The notes under the pieces: model-generated
Told to the model about the DNA's origin: nothing
Database searches by the model: none
Seen by the model: only the letters and a program-made list of their open reading frames with translations
DNA from: Frigoribacterium sp. PhB116
Lineage (GTDB): Bacteria; Actinomycetota; Actinomycetes; Actinomycetales; Microbacteriaceae
Assembly: GCF_004364285.1 (NCBI RefSeq)
Contig: NZ_SOBE01000003.1
Span: 186,001 to 250,000, forward strand
DNA: 64,000 nucleotides
Direction of reading: 5' to 3'
Shown: positions 44,479-53,514 of the stretch, one piece after another
Numbering within the stretch: the first letter of the stretch is position 1
How the letters are laid out: every line of letters starts with the position of its first letter
Translations under genes and position numbers: made by a program

Positions 44479-44904
44479 ATGGCCGACACCACCCCGACCA
44501 CCCCCACCGCCGCCACGACGCCGACCGGCCTCGCGACGGACGGCCCGACGCCCGGCCGCACGGTCGTCGCCGACGCCGTCGTCGCCAAGGTCGCGGGCAT
44601 CGCCGCCCGTGAGGTGCCCGGCGTGCACGCCCTCGGTGGCGGGGCGGCCCGCGCCTTCGGCGCCCTCCGCGACGTCGTCGGCAGCACGGACCTCGGCCAG
44701 GGAGTCCGCGTCGAGGTCGGCGAGACCCAGGTCGCGGCCGACGTCACGATCGTCGTCGAGTACCCCGTCGCCATCAGCCAGGTCGCCGACCAGGTCCGCG
44801 AGTCCGTCGCGGCCGCCATCGAGCAGCTCGTCGGCATGGACGTCGCCGAGGTCAACGTGTCAGTCACCGACGTGCACATCCCGGGCGACGACGACGAGGT
44901 CTGA
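44479..44904 (+). CDS. Asp23/Gls24-family envelope stress protein
   Basis: 141 residues after a Thr/Pro-rich leader of about 25. The core VVADAVVAKVAGIAAREVPGV, VADVTIVVEYPVAISQVADQV and MDVAEVNVSVTDVHI is a complete Asp23 domain, closer to the family than the accessory gene at 42645. Ribosome site CGGAGCC. Divergent from the ECF sigma gene; together with the three-gene operon it forms an envelope-stress cluster with four genes. Confidence 0.9.
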   Translation: MADTTPTTPTAATTPTGLATDGPTPGRTVVADAVVAKVAGIAAREVPGVHALGGGAARAFGALRDVVGSTDLGQGVRVEVGETQVAADVTIVVEYPVAISQVADQVRESVAAAIEQLVGMDVAEVNVSVTDVHIPGDDDEV

Positions 44905-44939
44905 CGTCGACCGGGCGCACGGCCCTCAGCGCACCGCCC

Positions 44940-45920
44940 TCAGCGCACCGCGAGCACGATCTTGCCGAGGTGCTGCCCCGCCTCCATGCGCTTGTGGGCG
45001 GTCGCGGCGAACTCGAGCGGGTAGACGCTGTCGAGCACCGGGCGCACCGTGCCGGCGGCGACGAGCGGCCAGACGTGCTCGCGGACCTCGGCCATGATCG
45101 CGCGCCGCTCCTCGAGGGGGCGGGCACGCAGGGTCGTGCCCCAGATGCGTGCGCGCGCGGCCATCAGCCGCCCCACGTCGATCGTCGCGGCCGTGCCGCC
45201 CTGCGTCGCGATCACCATGACGCGGCCCCCGGGGGCGACCGCCTCGACGTCGCGCGCCAGGTAGTCGCCGCCGACGAGGTCGAGCACGACGTCGACGCCG
45301 CGCCCGTCGGTGAGCTCGTGGACGACCTCGACGAAGTCCTCCTGCTTGTAGTCGATGCCGCGGGCCGCGCCGAGCTGCTCGCAGAACGCGGTCTTCTCGG
45401 CCGAGCCGGCGGTCGCGTAGACGGTGGAGCCGAGGGCCACGGCGAGCTGGATCGCGATCGACCCGATGCCGCTCGACCCGCCGTGCACCAGCAGGGTCTC
45501 GCCCGGCTGCAGCCCGGCTGACATGAACACGTTCGACCACACGGTCGCGAGCGCCTCGGGCAGACCCGCCGCCTCGACCAGGTCGAGCCCCTTCGCGTAG
45601 GGCAGCAGGAGGCCCTCGTCGACGGCCACGCGGTCGGCGTAGCCGCCGCCGGACAGCAGCGCCAAGACGTAGTCGCCCAGGGAGGCGCCCGTCACCTCGC
45701 TGCCCACGCTCACGACGGTGCCGCTCACCTCGAGCCCCGGCCACGCGGGCGCCCCGGCCGGCGACGGGTAGTGCCCCTCGCGCTGCGAGACGTCGGCGCG
45801 GTTCACGCCCGCGGCGGCGACGTCGATCACGACCTCGTGGGGGCCGGCGACGGGCTCGGGGACTTCGCTGACGACGAGGGCGGAGGGCCCTCCGGGAACG
45901 GGGACGGTGACGGCGCGCAT
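44940..45920 (-). CDS. NAD(P)H:quinone oxidoreductase (zinc-less MDR family)
   Basis: 326 residues starting MRAVTVPVPGGPSALVVSEV. Matches the QOR family: AGVNRADVSQREGHYP, a PGLEVSGTVVSVG block, VHGGSSGIGSIAIQLAVALG (NADPH loop AxGGxG-like GSSGIG) and IATQGGTAATIDVGRLMA. Reduces quinones or enones with NADPH. Independent of the idonate operon, separated by 70 bases. The ribosome site before the ATG (GGAGGC) is good. Confidence 0.9.
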   Translation of the reverse strand: MRAVTVPVPGGPSALVVSEVPEPVAGPHEVVIDVAAAGVNRADVSQREGHYPSPAGAPAWPGLEVSGTVVSVGSEVTGASLGDYVLALLSGGGYADRVAVDEGLLLPYAKGLDLVEAAGLPEALATVWSNVFMSAGLQPGETLLVHGGSSGIGSIAIQLAVALGSTVYATAGSAEKTAFCEQLGAARGIDYKQEDFVEVVHELTDGRGVDVVLDLVGGDYLARDVEAVAPGGRVMVIATQGGTAATIDVGRLMAARARIWGTTLRARPLEERRAIMAEVREHVWPLVAAGTVRPVLDSVYPLEFAATAHKRMEAGQHLGKIVLAVR

Positions 45921-45989
45921 GCCTCCATCCTCCCCCTGCGGGGCGGGACCAGGCTCGCCGGCTCCGTCCCGTGGCGCGACCGGCGCCTC

Positions 45990-47009
45990 CTACGGCCTGT
46001 CAGGCCAGGCGGCGACGAGCACCTTGCCGCTGACCGACGAGTCCCGGGCGACGTCGAAGGCCCGGGCCGCGTCGGCACTGTCGACGACGTGCGTGACGAC
46101 CGTGCCGAGCGACGGGTCGGCGTCGAGCATCCGCACGGCCTCGTCGATCTCGTCCCGGAACCGGAAGACGCCGAGCACGGTGAGCTCCTTCGAGATCGCG
46201 GGCGCGAGGTTGACCGGGCGGGCGACGTCCGGCACCATCCCGACCTGCGCGACGACGCCGAGGCGACGGGCGGCGACGAAGGCGGCGCTGACGGCCGGCG
46301 CGGCGCCCGAGCACTCGAGCACGACGTCGAACGAGTCGGCGGGGACGGCGTCCTCCCCGAGCCGGAGGACTTGGTCGGCGCCCACGGCGAGCGCCCTGGC
46401 CAGGGGCTCGGGCAGGACGTCGACGACGGTCACGTGCGCCGCACCGCGGGCACGGGCCGCGGCGGCGGCGAGCAGGCCGATCGGGCCGGCCCCGGAGATG
46501 AGGACCCGGGCGCTCCGGACGTCGCCGACCCGGCTGACGGCGTGCAGGGCGACGGCGAGCGGCTCGGCCAGGGCCGCGCGCTCGAGCGGCAGCGTGGCGG
46601 GCAGAGCCCGCAGCATGCCCGCGTCGACCACGAGGTACTCGCTGAGGGCGCCCTGCGTGTGCGGGTGCGTCGAGGCGCTGCCCAGGTAGGAGCCGCCGGG
46701 CCACAGGTGCGGCGCCTCCTCGGTGCCCTCGGTCGGGGTGCCGAACCGGGCAGGGTGCACGGTGACGGGGGTCCCGGGTGCCCACTCGCCGCTCGGGTCG
46801 AGGTCGACGCGTCCCGACAGCTCGTGGCCGGGGGCGAGGGGCTCCTCGACGACGAAGGCACCGTTGGCACCCTCGAAGTAGTAGTGCAGGTCGGAGCCGC
46901 AGATGCCGACGAAGTCGACGCGGAGGCGCACCTCGCCCTCGCCGGGCTCGGGCGTCGGGACCTCGCGCTCCGTCAGGACGGTCGCGGAGTCGATCTGGAT
47001 GGTCTTCAC
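45990..47009 (-). CDS. idnD: L-idonate 5-dehydrogenase-like zinc alcohol dehydrogenase
   Basis: 339 residues. Catalytic zinc region CGSDLHYYFEGANGAFV and the GHE in APGHELSG are present; the structural-zinc loop with four Cys is replaced by PARFGTPTEGTEEAPHLWPG, as in the idonate branch. The cofactor loop is VLISGAGPIGLLAAAAAR. Preceded by idnO and a gluconate permease on the same strand, it should oxidise L-idonate to 5-keto-D-gluconate. Last gene of the operon. Confidence 0.85.
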   Translation of the reverse strand: MKTIQIDSATVLTEREVPTPEPGEGEVRLRVDFVGICGSDLHYYFEGANGAFVVEEPLAPGHELSGRVDLDPSGEWAPGTPVTVHPARFGTPTEGTEEAPHLWPGGSYLGSASTHPHTQGALSEYLVVDAGMLRALPATLPLERAALAEPLAVALHAVSRVGDVRSARVLISGAGPIGLLAAAAARARGAAHVTVVDVLPEPLARALAVGADQVLRLGEDAVPADSFDVVLECSGAAPAVSAAFVAARRLGVVAQVGMVPDVARPVNLAPAISKELTVLGVFRFRDEIDEAVRMLDADPSLGTVVTHVVDSADAARAFDVARDSSVSGKVLVAAWPDRP

Positions 47010-47076
47010 GGTCGTTCTCCTCTGTGGGCGGGTCGGTTCTGCGTGCTCGTCGGACGACGCACGGGGACGACGCGCG

Positions 47077-47847
47077 TCAGACGACGCCCGTCATGCCGCC
47101 GTCGACGAAGATGTTCTGCCCCGAGACGAAGTCGCTCGCGCTCGACGCGAGGTAGATCAGCGTCCCCGTGAGCTCCTCGACGCGGCCCCAGCGACGCGCC
47201 GGCGTGCGCTGCCGCAGCCAGGAGTCGAAGGTCTCGTCCTGCCAGAGGGCCGTGTTCATCTCGGTCGCGAAGTAGCCGGGCGACAGGGTGTTCACCTGGA
47301 CCCCGTGCCGGGCCACGTCGGCCGCCATGCCGCGGCTCAGCTGGGCGACCCCGCCCTTGCTCGCCGAGTACGGCGCGATGGTCTCGCGCGCCAGCATCGA
47401 CTGCACGCTCGCGACGTTGACGATCTTCCCCGAGCCGCGCTCGACCATGCCGGGCGCGACGAACCGCGAGACGTAGAACACGCTCGACAGGTTGGTGGCG
47501 ACGACGGCGTCCCAGTCCTCGACGGGGAACTCGGTGAACGGCGCGCGCTTCTGCACGCCGGCGTTGTTGACCAGGACGTCGGGCACGCCGTGCTCGGCCA
47601 CGAGCTCCCCGACGGCCGCCTCGACGGACGCGGCCTCGGTGACGTCGAAGACCGTCGTCGCGGGCCGCGTCCCCGTGGCCGCCTCGAGGGCGTCCTGGGT
47701 CTCGCGCAGCGCACCGGCGTCGCGACCGTGCACGATCACCTCGGCCCCCGCCTCCGCCAGCGCCAGGGCGAACGAGCGACCGAGTCCGCGGGAGGAGCCG
47801 GTCACGAGGGCGAGCCGGCCGGTGAGGTCGAACAGGGACGAGGTCAT
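47077..47847 (-). CDS. idnO: Gluconate 5-dehydrogenase-like SDR
   Basis: 256 residues starting MTSSLFDLTGRLALVTGSSR. Cofactor loop TGSSRGLGR, NNAG in VLVNNAGVQKR, active site Ser in NVASVQSM and YSASKGG. Ends in FVSGQNIFVDGGMTGV. It interconverts 5-keto-D-gluconate and D-gluconate. Between the permease and idnD it fits the idonate pathway exactly. The ribosome site GGAGA is eight bases from the ATG. Confidence 0.88.
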   Translation of the reverse strand: MTSSLFDLTGRLALVTGSSRGLGRSFALALAEAGAEVIVHGRDAGALRETQDALEAATGTRPATTVFDVTEAASVEAAVGELVAEHGVPDVLVNNAGVQKRAPFTEFPVEDWDAVVATNLSSVFYVSRFVAPGMVERGSGKIVNVASVQSMLARETIAPYSASKGGVAQLSRGMAADVARHGVQVNTLSPGYFATEMNTALWQDETFDSWLRQRTPARRWGRVEELTGTLIYLASSASDFVSGQNIFVDGGMTGVV

Positions 47848-47939
47848 GGTTCTCCTTGGTGGTTCCGGGCGGTCCGGACGGTCGGCGTGGTCGATGCGGT
47901 CGGGACGGCCCGGGCCGTCGGGACGGCCCGGGCGGTCGG

Positions 47940-49331
47940 TCAGACCAGCGAGCCGACGGCGAAGACGAGCAGCGCCGCGGCGAAGCCGAGCACGGACTCG
48001 ACGCCCTGCTGCACGGTCCACACGCGCAGGGTGGTCTTCACGTCCATGCCCATCAGCCGGCCGACGAGCCAGAAGCCCGAGTCGTTGACGTGGCCGGCGA
48101 AGACCGAGCCCGCAGCCGTGGCGAGCACGACGGCGGCCAGCTGGACGGCGTTGAGGTCGGCCAGGGCGACGGCCGGGGCCACGAGGCCCGCGGCGGTGAC
48201 GAGGGCCACGGTCGCCGAGCCCTGGGCGAGGCGGAGGATCGCGGCGATGATCCACGCGGCCACGATGACCGGCAGTCCGAGGTCGCCCAGCACGTCGGCG
48301 AGGGCGTCGCCGATGCCCGAGGCGCGGAGGACGCCGCCGAACATGCCGCCGGCGCCGGTGATGAGCACGACCGAGCAGATCGGGCCGAGCGCGCTGTCGA
48401 GCACCTTCTCGAGAGCACTGCCGCCGACGCCGCGGGCCCGGCCCAGGACGACGGCCGCGACGAGGACGGAGATGAGCAGCGCGATGCCGCTGGTGCCGAT
48501 CAGGACGAGCGCCTGCACCCAGGTGGCGTCGGGGTCGACGACCCCCACGGAGCCGAGCGAGCTGAGCCCGGTGTTCAGCAGGATCAGGACGAGCGGGACG
48601 GCGAGGACGGCCATGACCGTGCCGGCCTTGGGCGGGTTCGCGGCGTGGACGTCGTCCTTCTCGCTGCCGAAGAGGGACAGCACGGGCAGCGGGATGCGCT
48701 TGTTGACGTACTTGGCCCACAGGTAGCCCGACACGTACCAGACGGGGAACACGATGACGAGGCCCGCGACGAGCACGATGCCGAGGTCGGCGCCGAGCAG
48801 CTCGGTCGCCGAGACCGGGCCGGGGTGCGGCGGCAGGAACACGTGCATGACCGAGAAGGCCGCGGCGGAGCTGATGCCGTAGAGCAGCAGCGACTTGCCG
48901 CCCATGCGGCGGGCCACGGCGAAGACGATCGGCAGCATGACGATCAGCCCGGCGTCGAAGAAGATCGGGAAGCCCATGATCAGCGAGGCGAGGCCGAGGG
49001 CGAACGGCGCGCGCTTCTCCCCGAAGACGTCGACCATGCGGTCGGCGAGCACCCGGGCGCCGCCCGACGACTCGACGAGCCGCCCGAGCATGGCCCCGAG
49101 CCCGACGAGCAGCGCGACGGAGCCGAGGGTGCTGCCGAAGCTCGTGACGAGCAGGTCGGCGATGGCGCCCGTGGGGATGCCCGTCGCGAGGGCCGTGAGC
49201 GCCGCGACGATGACGAGGGTGAGGAACGCGTGCAGCTTGAACTTGATGACGAGCACCAGGATCAAGGCGATCGCCCCCGCGGCGATCGCGAGCAGCGGTG
49301 CCGCCCCCAGGGTCTGTGTCCAGTCGTCCAT
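47940..49331 (-). CDS. Gluconate:H+ symporter (GntP family)
   Basis: 463 residues, ATG after CGGAGAAG. About twelve helices, with the signatures GFPIFFDAGLIVMLPIVFAV and LPPHPGPVSATELLGADLG near residues 120-180, and GHVNDSGFWLVGRLMGMD near residue 410. GntP transporters import gluconate or idonate with protons. It is the first gene of a permease-idnO-idnD operon and is divergent from a GntR-type regulator. Confidence 0.93.
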   Translation of the reverse strand: MDDWTQTLGAAPLLAIAAGAIALILVLVIKFKLHAFLTLVIVAALTALATGIPTGAIADLLVTSFGSTLGSVALLVGLGAMLGRLVESSGGARVLADRMVDVFGEKRAPFALGLASLIMGFPIFFDAGLIVMLPIVFAVARRMGGKSLLLYGISSAAAFSVMHVFLPPHPGPVSATELLGADLGIVLVAGLVIVFPVWYVSGYLWAKYVNKRIPLPVLSLFGSEKDDVHAANPPKAGTVMAVLAVPLVLILLNTGLSSLGSVGVVDPDATWVQALVLIGTSGIALLISVLVAAVVLGRARGVGGSALEKVLDSALGPICSVVLITGAGGMFGGVLRASGIGDALADVLGDLGLPVIVAAWIIAAILRLAQGSATVALVTAAGLVAPAVALADLNAVQLAAVVLATAAGSVFAGHVNDSGFWLVGRLMGMDVKTTLRVWTVQQGVESVLGFAAALLVFAVGSLV

Positions 49332-49429
49332 GTCGATCTTCTCCGTTGAATACCGTGGGCTGCGCCCGTCGAGTCCGTGGTCGAGGCGCACAGGAGGTGC
49401 GCGACCGCGGTGAAGGCCAGGGTGCCACC

Positions 49430-49444
49430 AAAGGTAGTACTTTT
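49430..49444. promoter_or_regulatory. Putative operator AAAGGTAGTACTTTT
   Basis: An AT-rich imperfect palindrome centred on GTA-G-TAC, in a GC-rich setting, 33 bases before the GntR gene and about 100 from the permease start. It is the only evident candidate for the regulator's binding site. Confidence 0.4.
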
Positions 49445-49476
49445 CAAGTCGTGCCGAGCTCGCGGCCTACGACAGG

Positions 49477-50223
49477 ATGACCCTCATGACTTCTCGCCCC
49501 GGGCCCGAGGGGACGCACGCCCGGCTCGTGCAGGCCCTCGGCGGCCGCATCGCCTCGGGCGACCTGCCCGCGGGCACCGTGCTCACCCTCGCCGCCCTCG
49601 AGCTCGAGTTCGGGGCGTCCCGGACGTCCGTGCGCGAGGCGGTGCGCGTCCTCGAGTCGCTCGACCTGATCCGGTCGCGCCGACGGGTGGGGATGACCGT
49701 GCAGCCACGGGCGTCGTGGCGGGTGCTCGACGCGCAGCTCATCCGCTGGACCCTGGCCGGCCCGCTGCGGCAGCGGCACCTCGTCGAGCTGATGGAGCTG
49801 CGCGCCGCGCTCGAGCCGGTCGCCGCCCGGCTCGCGGCCCGGAACGCCACCGACGACCAGCGGGCGGGTCTCGTGCGCCTCGCCTCCGAGCTCGACGACC
49901 TCGGCCGGGCCGGGCGGGGCGACTCGTCCGAGTACCTCGCGGTCGACGTCGCGTTCCACTCGCTGCTGCTCACCGCCAGCGGCAACCTCCTGTACGCCGA
50001 GCTCGCCGCCCCGGTCCGCGAGATCCTCGGGGGGCGCGCCGACCTCGGCCTCACACCGGCCGTCCCCTGGCCGGGCACCCTCGACGCCCACGTCGCGGCC
50101 GCGCGCGCGGTCGCCGACGGCGACGGCGACGCGGCCGAGCACCAGGTGCGCACCCACATCGCCATCGTCAGCCACGAGGTCGAGGAGGCGCCGAGCGCCG
50201 AGGCGGACCAGGCGGCTGACTAG
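49477..50223 (+). CDS. GntR/FCD-family regulator of the idonate operon
   Basis: 248 residues from the ATG at 49477; an ATG at 49486 (three codons later) is also possible. The winged helix reads LVQALGGRIASGDLPAGTVL, ELEFGASRTSVREAVRVLESL and DLIRSRRRVGMTV, a typical GntR domain. The C-terminal FCD domain (about 95-235) contains LMELRAALEPVAARLAA and VAFHSLLLTASGN. FCD ligands are often sugar acids. Divergent from the gluconate permease, it should respond to gluconate or idonate. Confidence 0.9.
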   Translation: MTLMTSRPGPEGTHARLVQALGGRIASGDLPAGTVLTLAALELEFGASRTSVREAVRVLESLDLIRSRRRVGMTVQPRASWRVLDAQLIRWTLAGPLRQRHLVELMELRAALEPVAARLAARNATDDQRAGLVRLASELDDLGRAGRGDSSEYLAVDVAFHSLLLTASGNLLYAELAAPVREILGGRADLGLTPAVPWPGTLDAHVAAARAVADGDGDAAEHQVRTHIAIVSHEVEEAPSAEADQAAD

Positions 50224-50232
50224 GCTGACCGC

Positions 50233-50820
50233 GTGCTGCTCTCCGACCACGACATCAAGCTCGAGCTCGACGCCGGGCGCATCGGCCTCGACCCGTACGA
50301 CTCCTCGCTGATCCAGCCGTCGAGCATCGACGTGCGGCTCGACCGCCTGTTCCGGCTGTTCGACAACCACAAGTACCCGTTCATCGACCCGGCTGCCGAG
50401 CAGCCCGAGCTGACGCGCCTGGTCGAGACTCCCGCCGACGAGCCGTTCATCCTGCACCCGGGCGAGTTCGTCCTCGGCAGCACCTACGAGCGCGTCACGC
50501 TGCCCGACGACGTCGCCGCCCGCCTCGAGGGGAAGAGCTCGCTGGGCCGCCTCGGCCTGCTGACGCACTCGACGGCCGGCTTCATCGACCCCGGCTTCAC
50601 CGGGCACGTCACCCTCGAGCTGTCGAACGTCGCGACGCTGCCGATCAAGCTCTGGCCGGGCATGAAGATCGGGCAGCTCTGCTTCTTCCGGCTGAGCTCG
50701 CCGGCCGACCACCCCTACGGCTCGGGCGAGTACGGCTCCCGGTACCAGGGCCAGCGCGGACCGACCGCGAGCCGCTCGGCGACGAACTTCGTCCACACGG
50801 ACGTGTCCGCGCGCGACTGA
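50233..50820 (+). CDS. dcd: dCTP deaminase (bifunctional Dcd-Dut type)
   Basis: 195 residues from a GTG six bases after TAGGCT (leaderless pattern). [20 protein letters not shown], then [17 protein letters not shown], then [23 protein letters not shown] with the Glu-containing active loop, [12 protein letters not shown] and [16 protein letters not shown]. It matches the Mycobacterium enzyme, which deaminates dCTP and hydrolyses the resulting dUTP to dUMP. Length fits. Monocistronic. Confidence 0.97.
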   Translation: MLLSDHDIKLELDAGRIGLDPYDSSLIQPSSIDVRLDRLFRLFDNHKYPFIDPAAEQPELTRLVETPADEPFILHPGEFVLGSTYERVTLPDDVAARLEGKSSLGRLGLLTHSTAGFIDPGFTGHVTLELSNVATLPIKLWPGMKIGQLCFFRLSSPADHPYGSGEYGSRYQGQRGPTASRSATNFVHTDVSARD

Positions 50821-50889
50821 GCCCCGGAGGGCTCAGCCCTGCAGGAGGCGCGGCTCGGCTGAGCAGGACGCTCGGCCGAGCTGCACCGA

Positions 50890-51975
50890 TCAGGCCCCGG
50901 GAGGCGTGAAGGGCACCGGTCCGATCTGGGCCCGGAACGCGAGCACGTGGTCCATCACGACCAGGGCGAGCATCGCCTCCACGATCGGCGTCGCACGGAT
51001 GCCCACGCAGGGGTCGTGCCGCCCGAAGGTCTCGACGCTCGTCTCGTTCCCCGCGCGGTCGATCGAGCGCTGGGGCGTCCTGATCGAGCTCGTCGGCTTG
51101 ATCGCGACCGAGACCCTCAGGTCCTGCCCGGTCGAGATCCCGCCGAGCACGCCGCCCGCGTCGTTCGTCTCGAAGCCGTCGGCGGTCAGGGCGTCGCCGT
51201 GCTCGCTGCCGCGCTGCGAGACGCTGTCGAAGCCCGCCCCGATCTCGACGCCCTTGACGGCGTTGATGCCCATCATCGCGGCGGCGATGTCCGCGTCGAG
51301 CTTGGAGAACAGGGGCTCGCCGAGGCCCGCGGGCACGTTGCGGGCGACCACGTCGATGCGGGCGCCGCACGAGTCGCCGGCCCGGCGCAGCTCGTCCATG
51401 CGCTCCTCGAGCCGCGGCACGATCGCCGCGTCGGGGGCGAAGAACGGGTTCTGCGAGATCTGCGACTCGTCGGTGAAGGGGACGGCGATGTCGTCGAGCT
51501 GGCTCATCCAGCCGGTGAACGAGATGCCGCCCTGCTCCTGCAGCCACTTGCGCGCGACGGCGCCGGCGGCGACCATCGGCGCGGTGAGGCGGGCGGAGGA
51601 GCGGCCGCCGCCACGAGGATCGCGCACGCCGTACTTGCGCCAGTACGTGTAGTCGGCGTGGCCGGGGCGGAACGTGTCGAGGATGTTGCCGTAGTCCTTG
51701 CTGCGCTGGTCGACGTTCCGGATCATGAGGGCGATCGGGGTGCCCGTGGTCTGCCCCTCGTAGACGCCGGACAGGATCTCGACGGCGTCGGGCTCCCTGC
51801 GCTGCGTGACGTGGCGCGAGGTGCCCGGGCGGCGGCGGTCGAGCTCCCCCTGGATGTCGGCCTCGGTCAGGGCGAGGCCCGGAGGGCACCCGTCGATGAC
51901 GCAGCCGATGGCGACGCCGTGCGACTCGCCGAAGTTCGTGACGCGGAAGAGTTCACCGAAGGTGCTGCCAGACAT
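50890..51975 (-). CDS. aroC: Chorismate synthase, E. coli-type
   Basis: 361 residues, the same length I recall for the E. coli enzyme, with near-identical motifs: [71 protein letters not shown] and [14 protein letters not shown]. It converts EPSP to chorismate using reduced FMN. Most actinobacteria carry the other, Mycobacterium/Bacillus-like type, so this gene may have come from elsewhere or be a second copy; the base composition is like its neighbours. No aro neighbours are present. Confidence 0.95.
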   Translation of the reverse strand: MSGSTFGELFRVTNFGESHGVAIGCVIDGCPPGLALTEADIQGELDRRRPGTSRHVTQRREPDAVEILSGVYEGQTTGTPIALMIRNVDQRSKDYGNILDTFRPGHADYTYWRKYGVRDPRGGGRSSARLTAPMVAAGAVARKWLQEQGGISFTGWMSQLDDIAVPFTDESQISQNPFFAPDAAIVPRLEERMDELRRAGDSCGARIDVVARNVPAGLGEPLFSKLDADIAAAMMGINAVKGVEIGAGFDSVSQRGSEHGDALTADGFETNDAGGVLGGISTGQDLRVSVAIKPTSSIRTPQRSIDRAGNETSVETFGRHDPCVGIRATPIVEAMLALVVMDHVLAFRAQIGPVPFTPPGA

Positions 51976-52270
51976 GGGACGACCTTACGGCCCCCACGTC
52001 TCGAGCGATGGAGAGAAGGGGGTGCGAGTGGGGACCCGACGCCCTCACCCGCACCCCTCGCAGCCGCGACCGGGACCCGACGTCCCTGCGCTTGCCGCGT
52101 GTACGACTCGCGATCCTGAACCCAAATCGCGAGGCCCCCTCATTCTGCGTCGTGTCGGGCCCTCCTGGCCACCAGGTGGTCACGAAACGAAGGAGGAGGA
52201 CAGGGAGCGAAGGAGGCGCCGGATCGGGTCACCTGACGCCCTCGTCCCTGCCCCCGGTCCCGTCGACCGC
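51976..52270. other. Gene-poor gap before the AraC gene, with a small hairpin
   Basis: About 295 bases between aroC's start and the end of the AraC gene. I find no credible gene. CTCGCGAT-N11-ATCGCGAG (52107-52133) is a perfect eight-base inverted repeat, and GGGTGCGAGTGGGG with a later CCCTCACCCGCACCC (about 52019-52055) form a second imperfect one. The aroC promoter must lie at its left edge. Confidence 0.6.
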
Positions 52271-53290
52271 TCAGGACTCGAGGGTCTCGCGCGGGGTCCG
52301 GCCGAACTGCGTCGAGTAGAGCGCGGCGAACCGCCCGGGGTTCGCGAAGCCCCAGCTCAGCGCGATCCCGGCCACGGTGTGCCCGAGCGTGGGGTCGCCG
52401 AGCACGAGGTCGGCATGCGCACCGCGCAGGCGAGCCGCGCGCAGGGCCGCCATCGGGGTCGTGTCGAGGTGGCGACGGAACGCCAGCTGCAGCCCTCTCG
52501 GGGTCAGGCGGGCCGCCTCCGCGATCTCGACGATCCCGATGTCGTCGTGCGCGTGCTCCTCGACGAAGGCGAGCGCTCGACGGACGGTGGACGGCAGGGC
52601 ACGCGCGTCGGAGGACCGGCCCGTCCCCACCACGTTCGTGTCGTAGGCCTCGACGAACGCCGTCACGAGCGAGCGGAACGCGGCCGACCGCACCAGCGGG
52701 CTCGCCATCGCGGCGTCGTTCGAGAGCACCCCGTCGAGCACGTGCCGGGTCGTGCTGCCCCAGTGCTCGCCCAGGGCCTCGGAGACGGGCTCCATCGCGA
52801 GGGTCTGCAGCCCCTCCGGCGGCGTCGTGAGCGACAGGCCGGCGAGCTCGCGCTCCACGGCGGCCCGGTCGAGCATCACCTGGCCGAGGTGCATGTCGTC
52901 CCAGCGGTGCTCCTTGACGCGGTCGCTGGGGAACACGAAGCGGTCGCCCGTCTGTGCCCGCAGGTCGGCCCTGCCGTCCGCGAGGCCGTAGCGGCCGCCC
53001 AGGACGCGGCTGATGCAGAAGAACTCGGGCAGCGGCTCGCTGACGGCGTGCAGCTGTCCCCTGTAGTGGATCTGGCCCATCGCGAACCGGTCGTCGCCGG
53101 AGACGACCCGGCCGAAGCTGAAGTCGGGGCCGGCCTCGGGAGTGAGGTCGCGGAGACGGTAGATGCGGCTGATGATGGAGTGCGCGACCGCGGGGTCCGA
53201 GGTCTCGACGCCGCGCACCCGAGGGTCGTCGAAGTCCGGGCGACGGGAGCCCGCGCGGGTCCAGGCCGTGGGCGTCGCAGGACTGGCCAT
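52271..53290 (-). CDS. AraC-family transcriptional regulator
   Basis: 339 residues. The C-terminal double helix-turn-helix is clear: IVEIAEAARLTPRGLQLAFRR and TVAGIALSWGFANPGRFAALYS, then QFGRTPRETL. The N-terminal half has a cupin-like ligand region (FVFPSDRVKEHRW). The frame starts at an ATG at 53290. It is divergent from the aldo/keto reductase at 53515, which is its obvious target (inference). Confidence 0.9.
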   Translation of the reverse strand: MASPATPTAWTRAGSRRPDFDDPRVRGVETSDPAVAHSIISRIYRLRDLTPEAGPDFSFGRVVSGDDRFAMGQIHYRGQLHAVSEPLPEFFCISRVLGGRYGLADGRADLRAQTGDRFVFPSDRVKEHRWDDMHLGQVMLDRAAVERELAGLSLTTPPEGLQTLAMEPVSEALGEHWGSTTRHVLDGVLSNDAAMASPLVRSAAFRSLVTAFVEAYDTNVVGTGRSSDARALPSTVRRALAFVEEHAHDDIGIVEIAEAARLTPRGLQLAFRRHLDTTPMAALRAARLRGAHADLVLGDPTLGHTVAGIALSWGFANPGRFAALYSTQFGRTPRETLES

Positions 53291-53514
53291 GCGCCCCTCC
53301 AGGCGGTGCGGCGGAGCACGAGGTGCTCTCGTGGGCGACGAGGCCCGTGGTCGACGCACCTCGCACGCATCGGCCTGATCCACCGATGCCGCGATGCTAC
53401 CTCGCAGGCTCGTCTCGGGCGACTCTCACCCGACCGCCTGGTATCGAGCGTCTCCCGGTGCCGGGCCGACGCCTCCTCGGGCACGGCCACGAGCTCGCGG
53501 CGTAGCGTCGGGGC

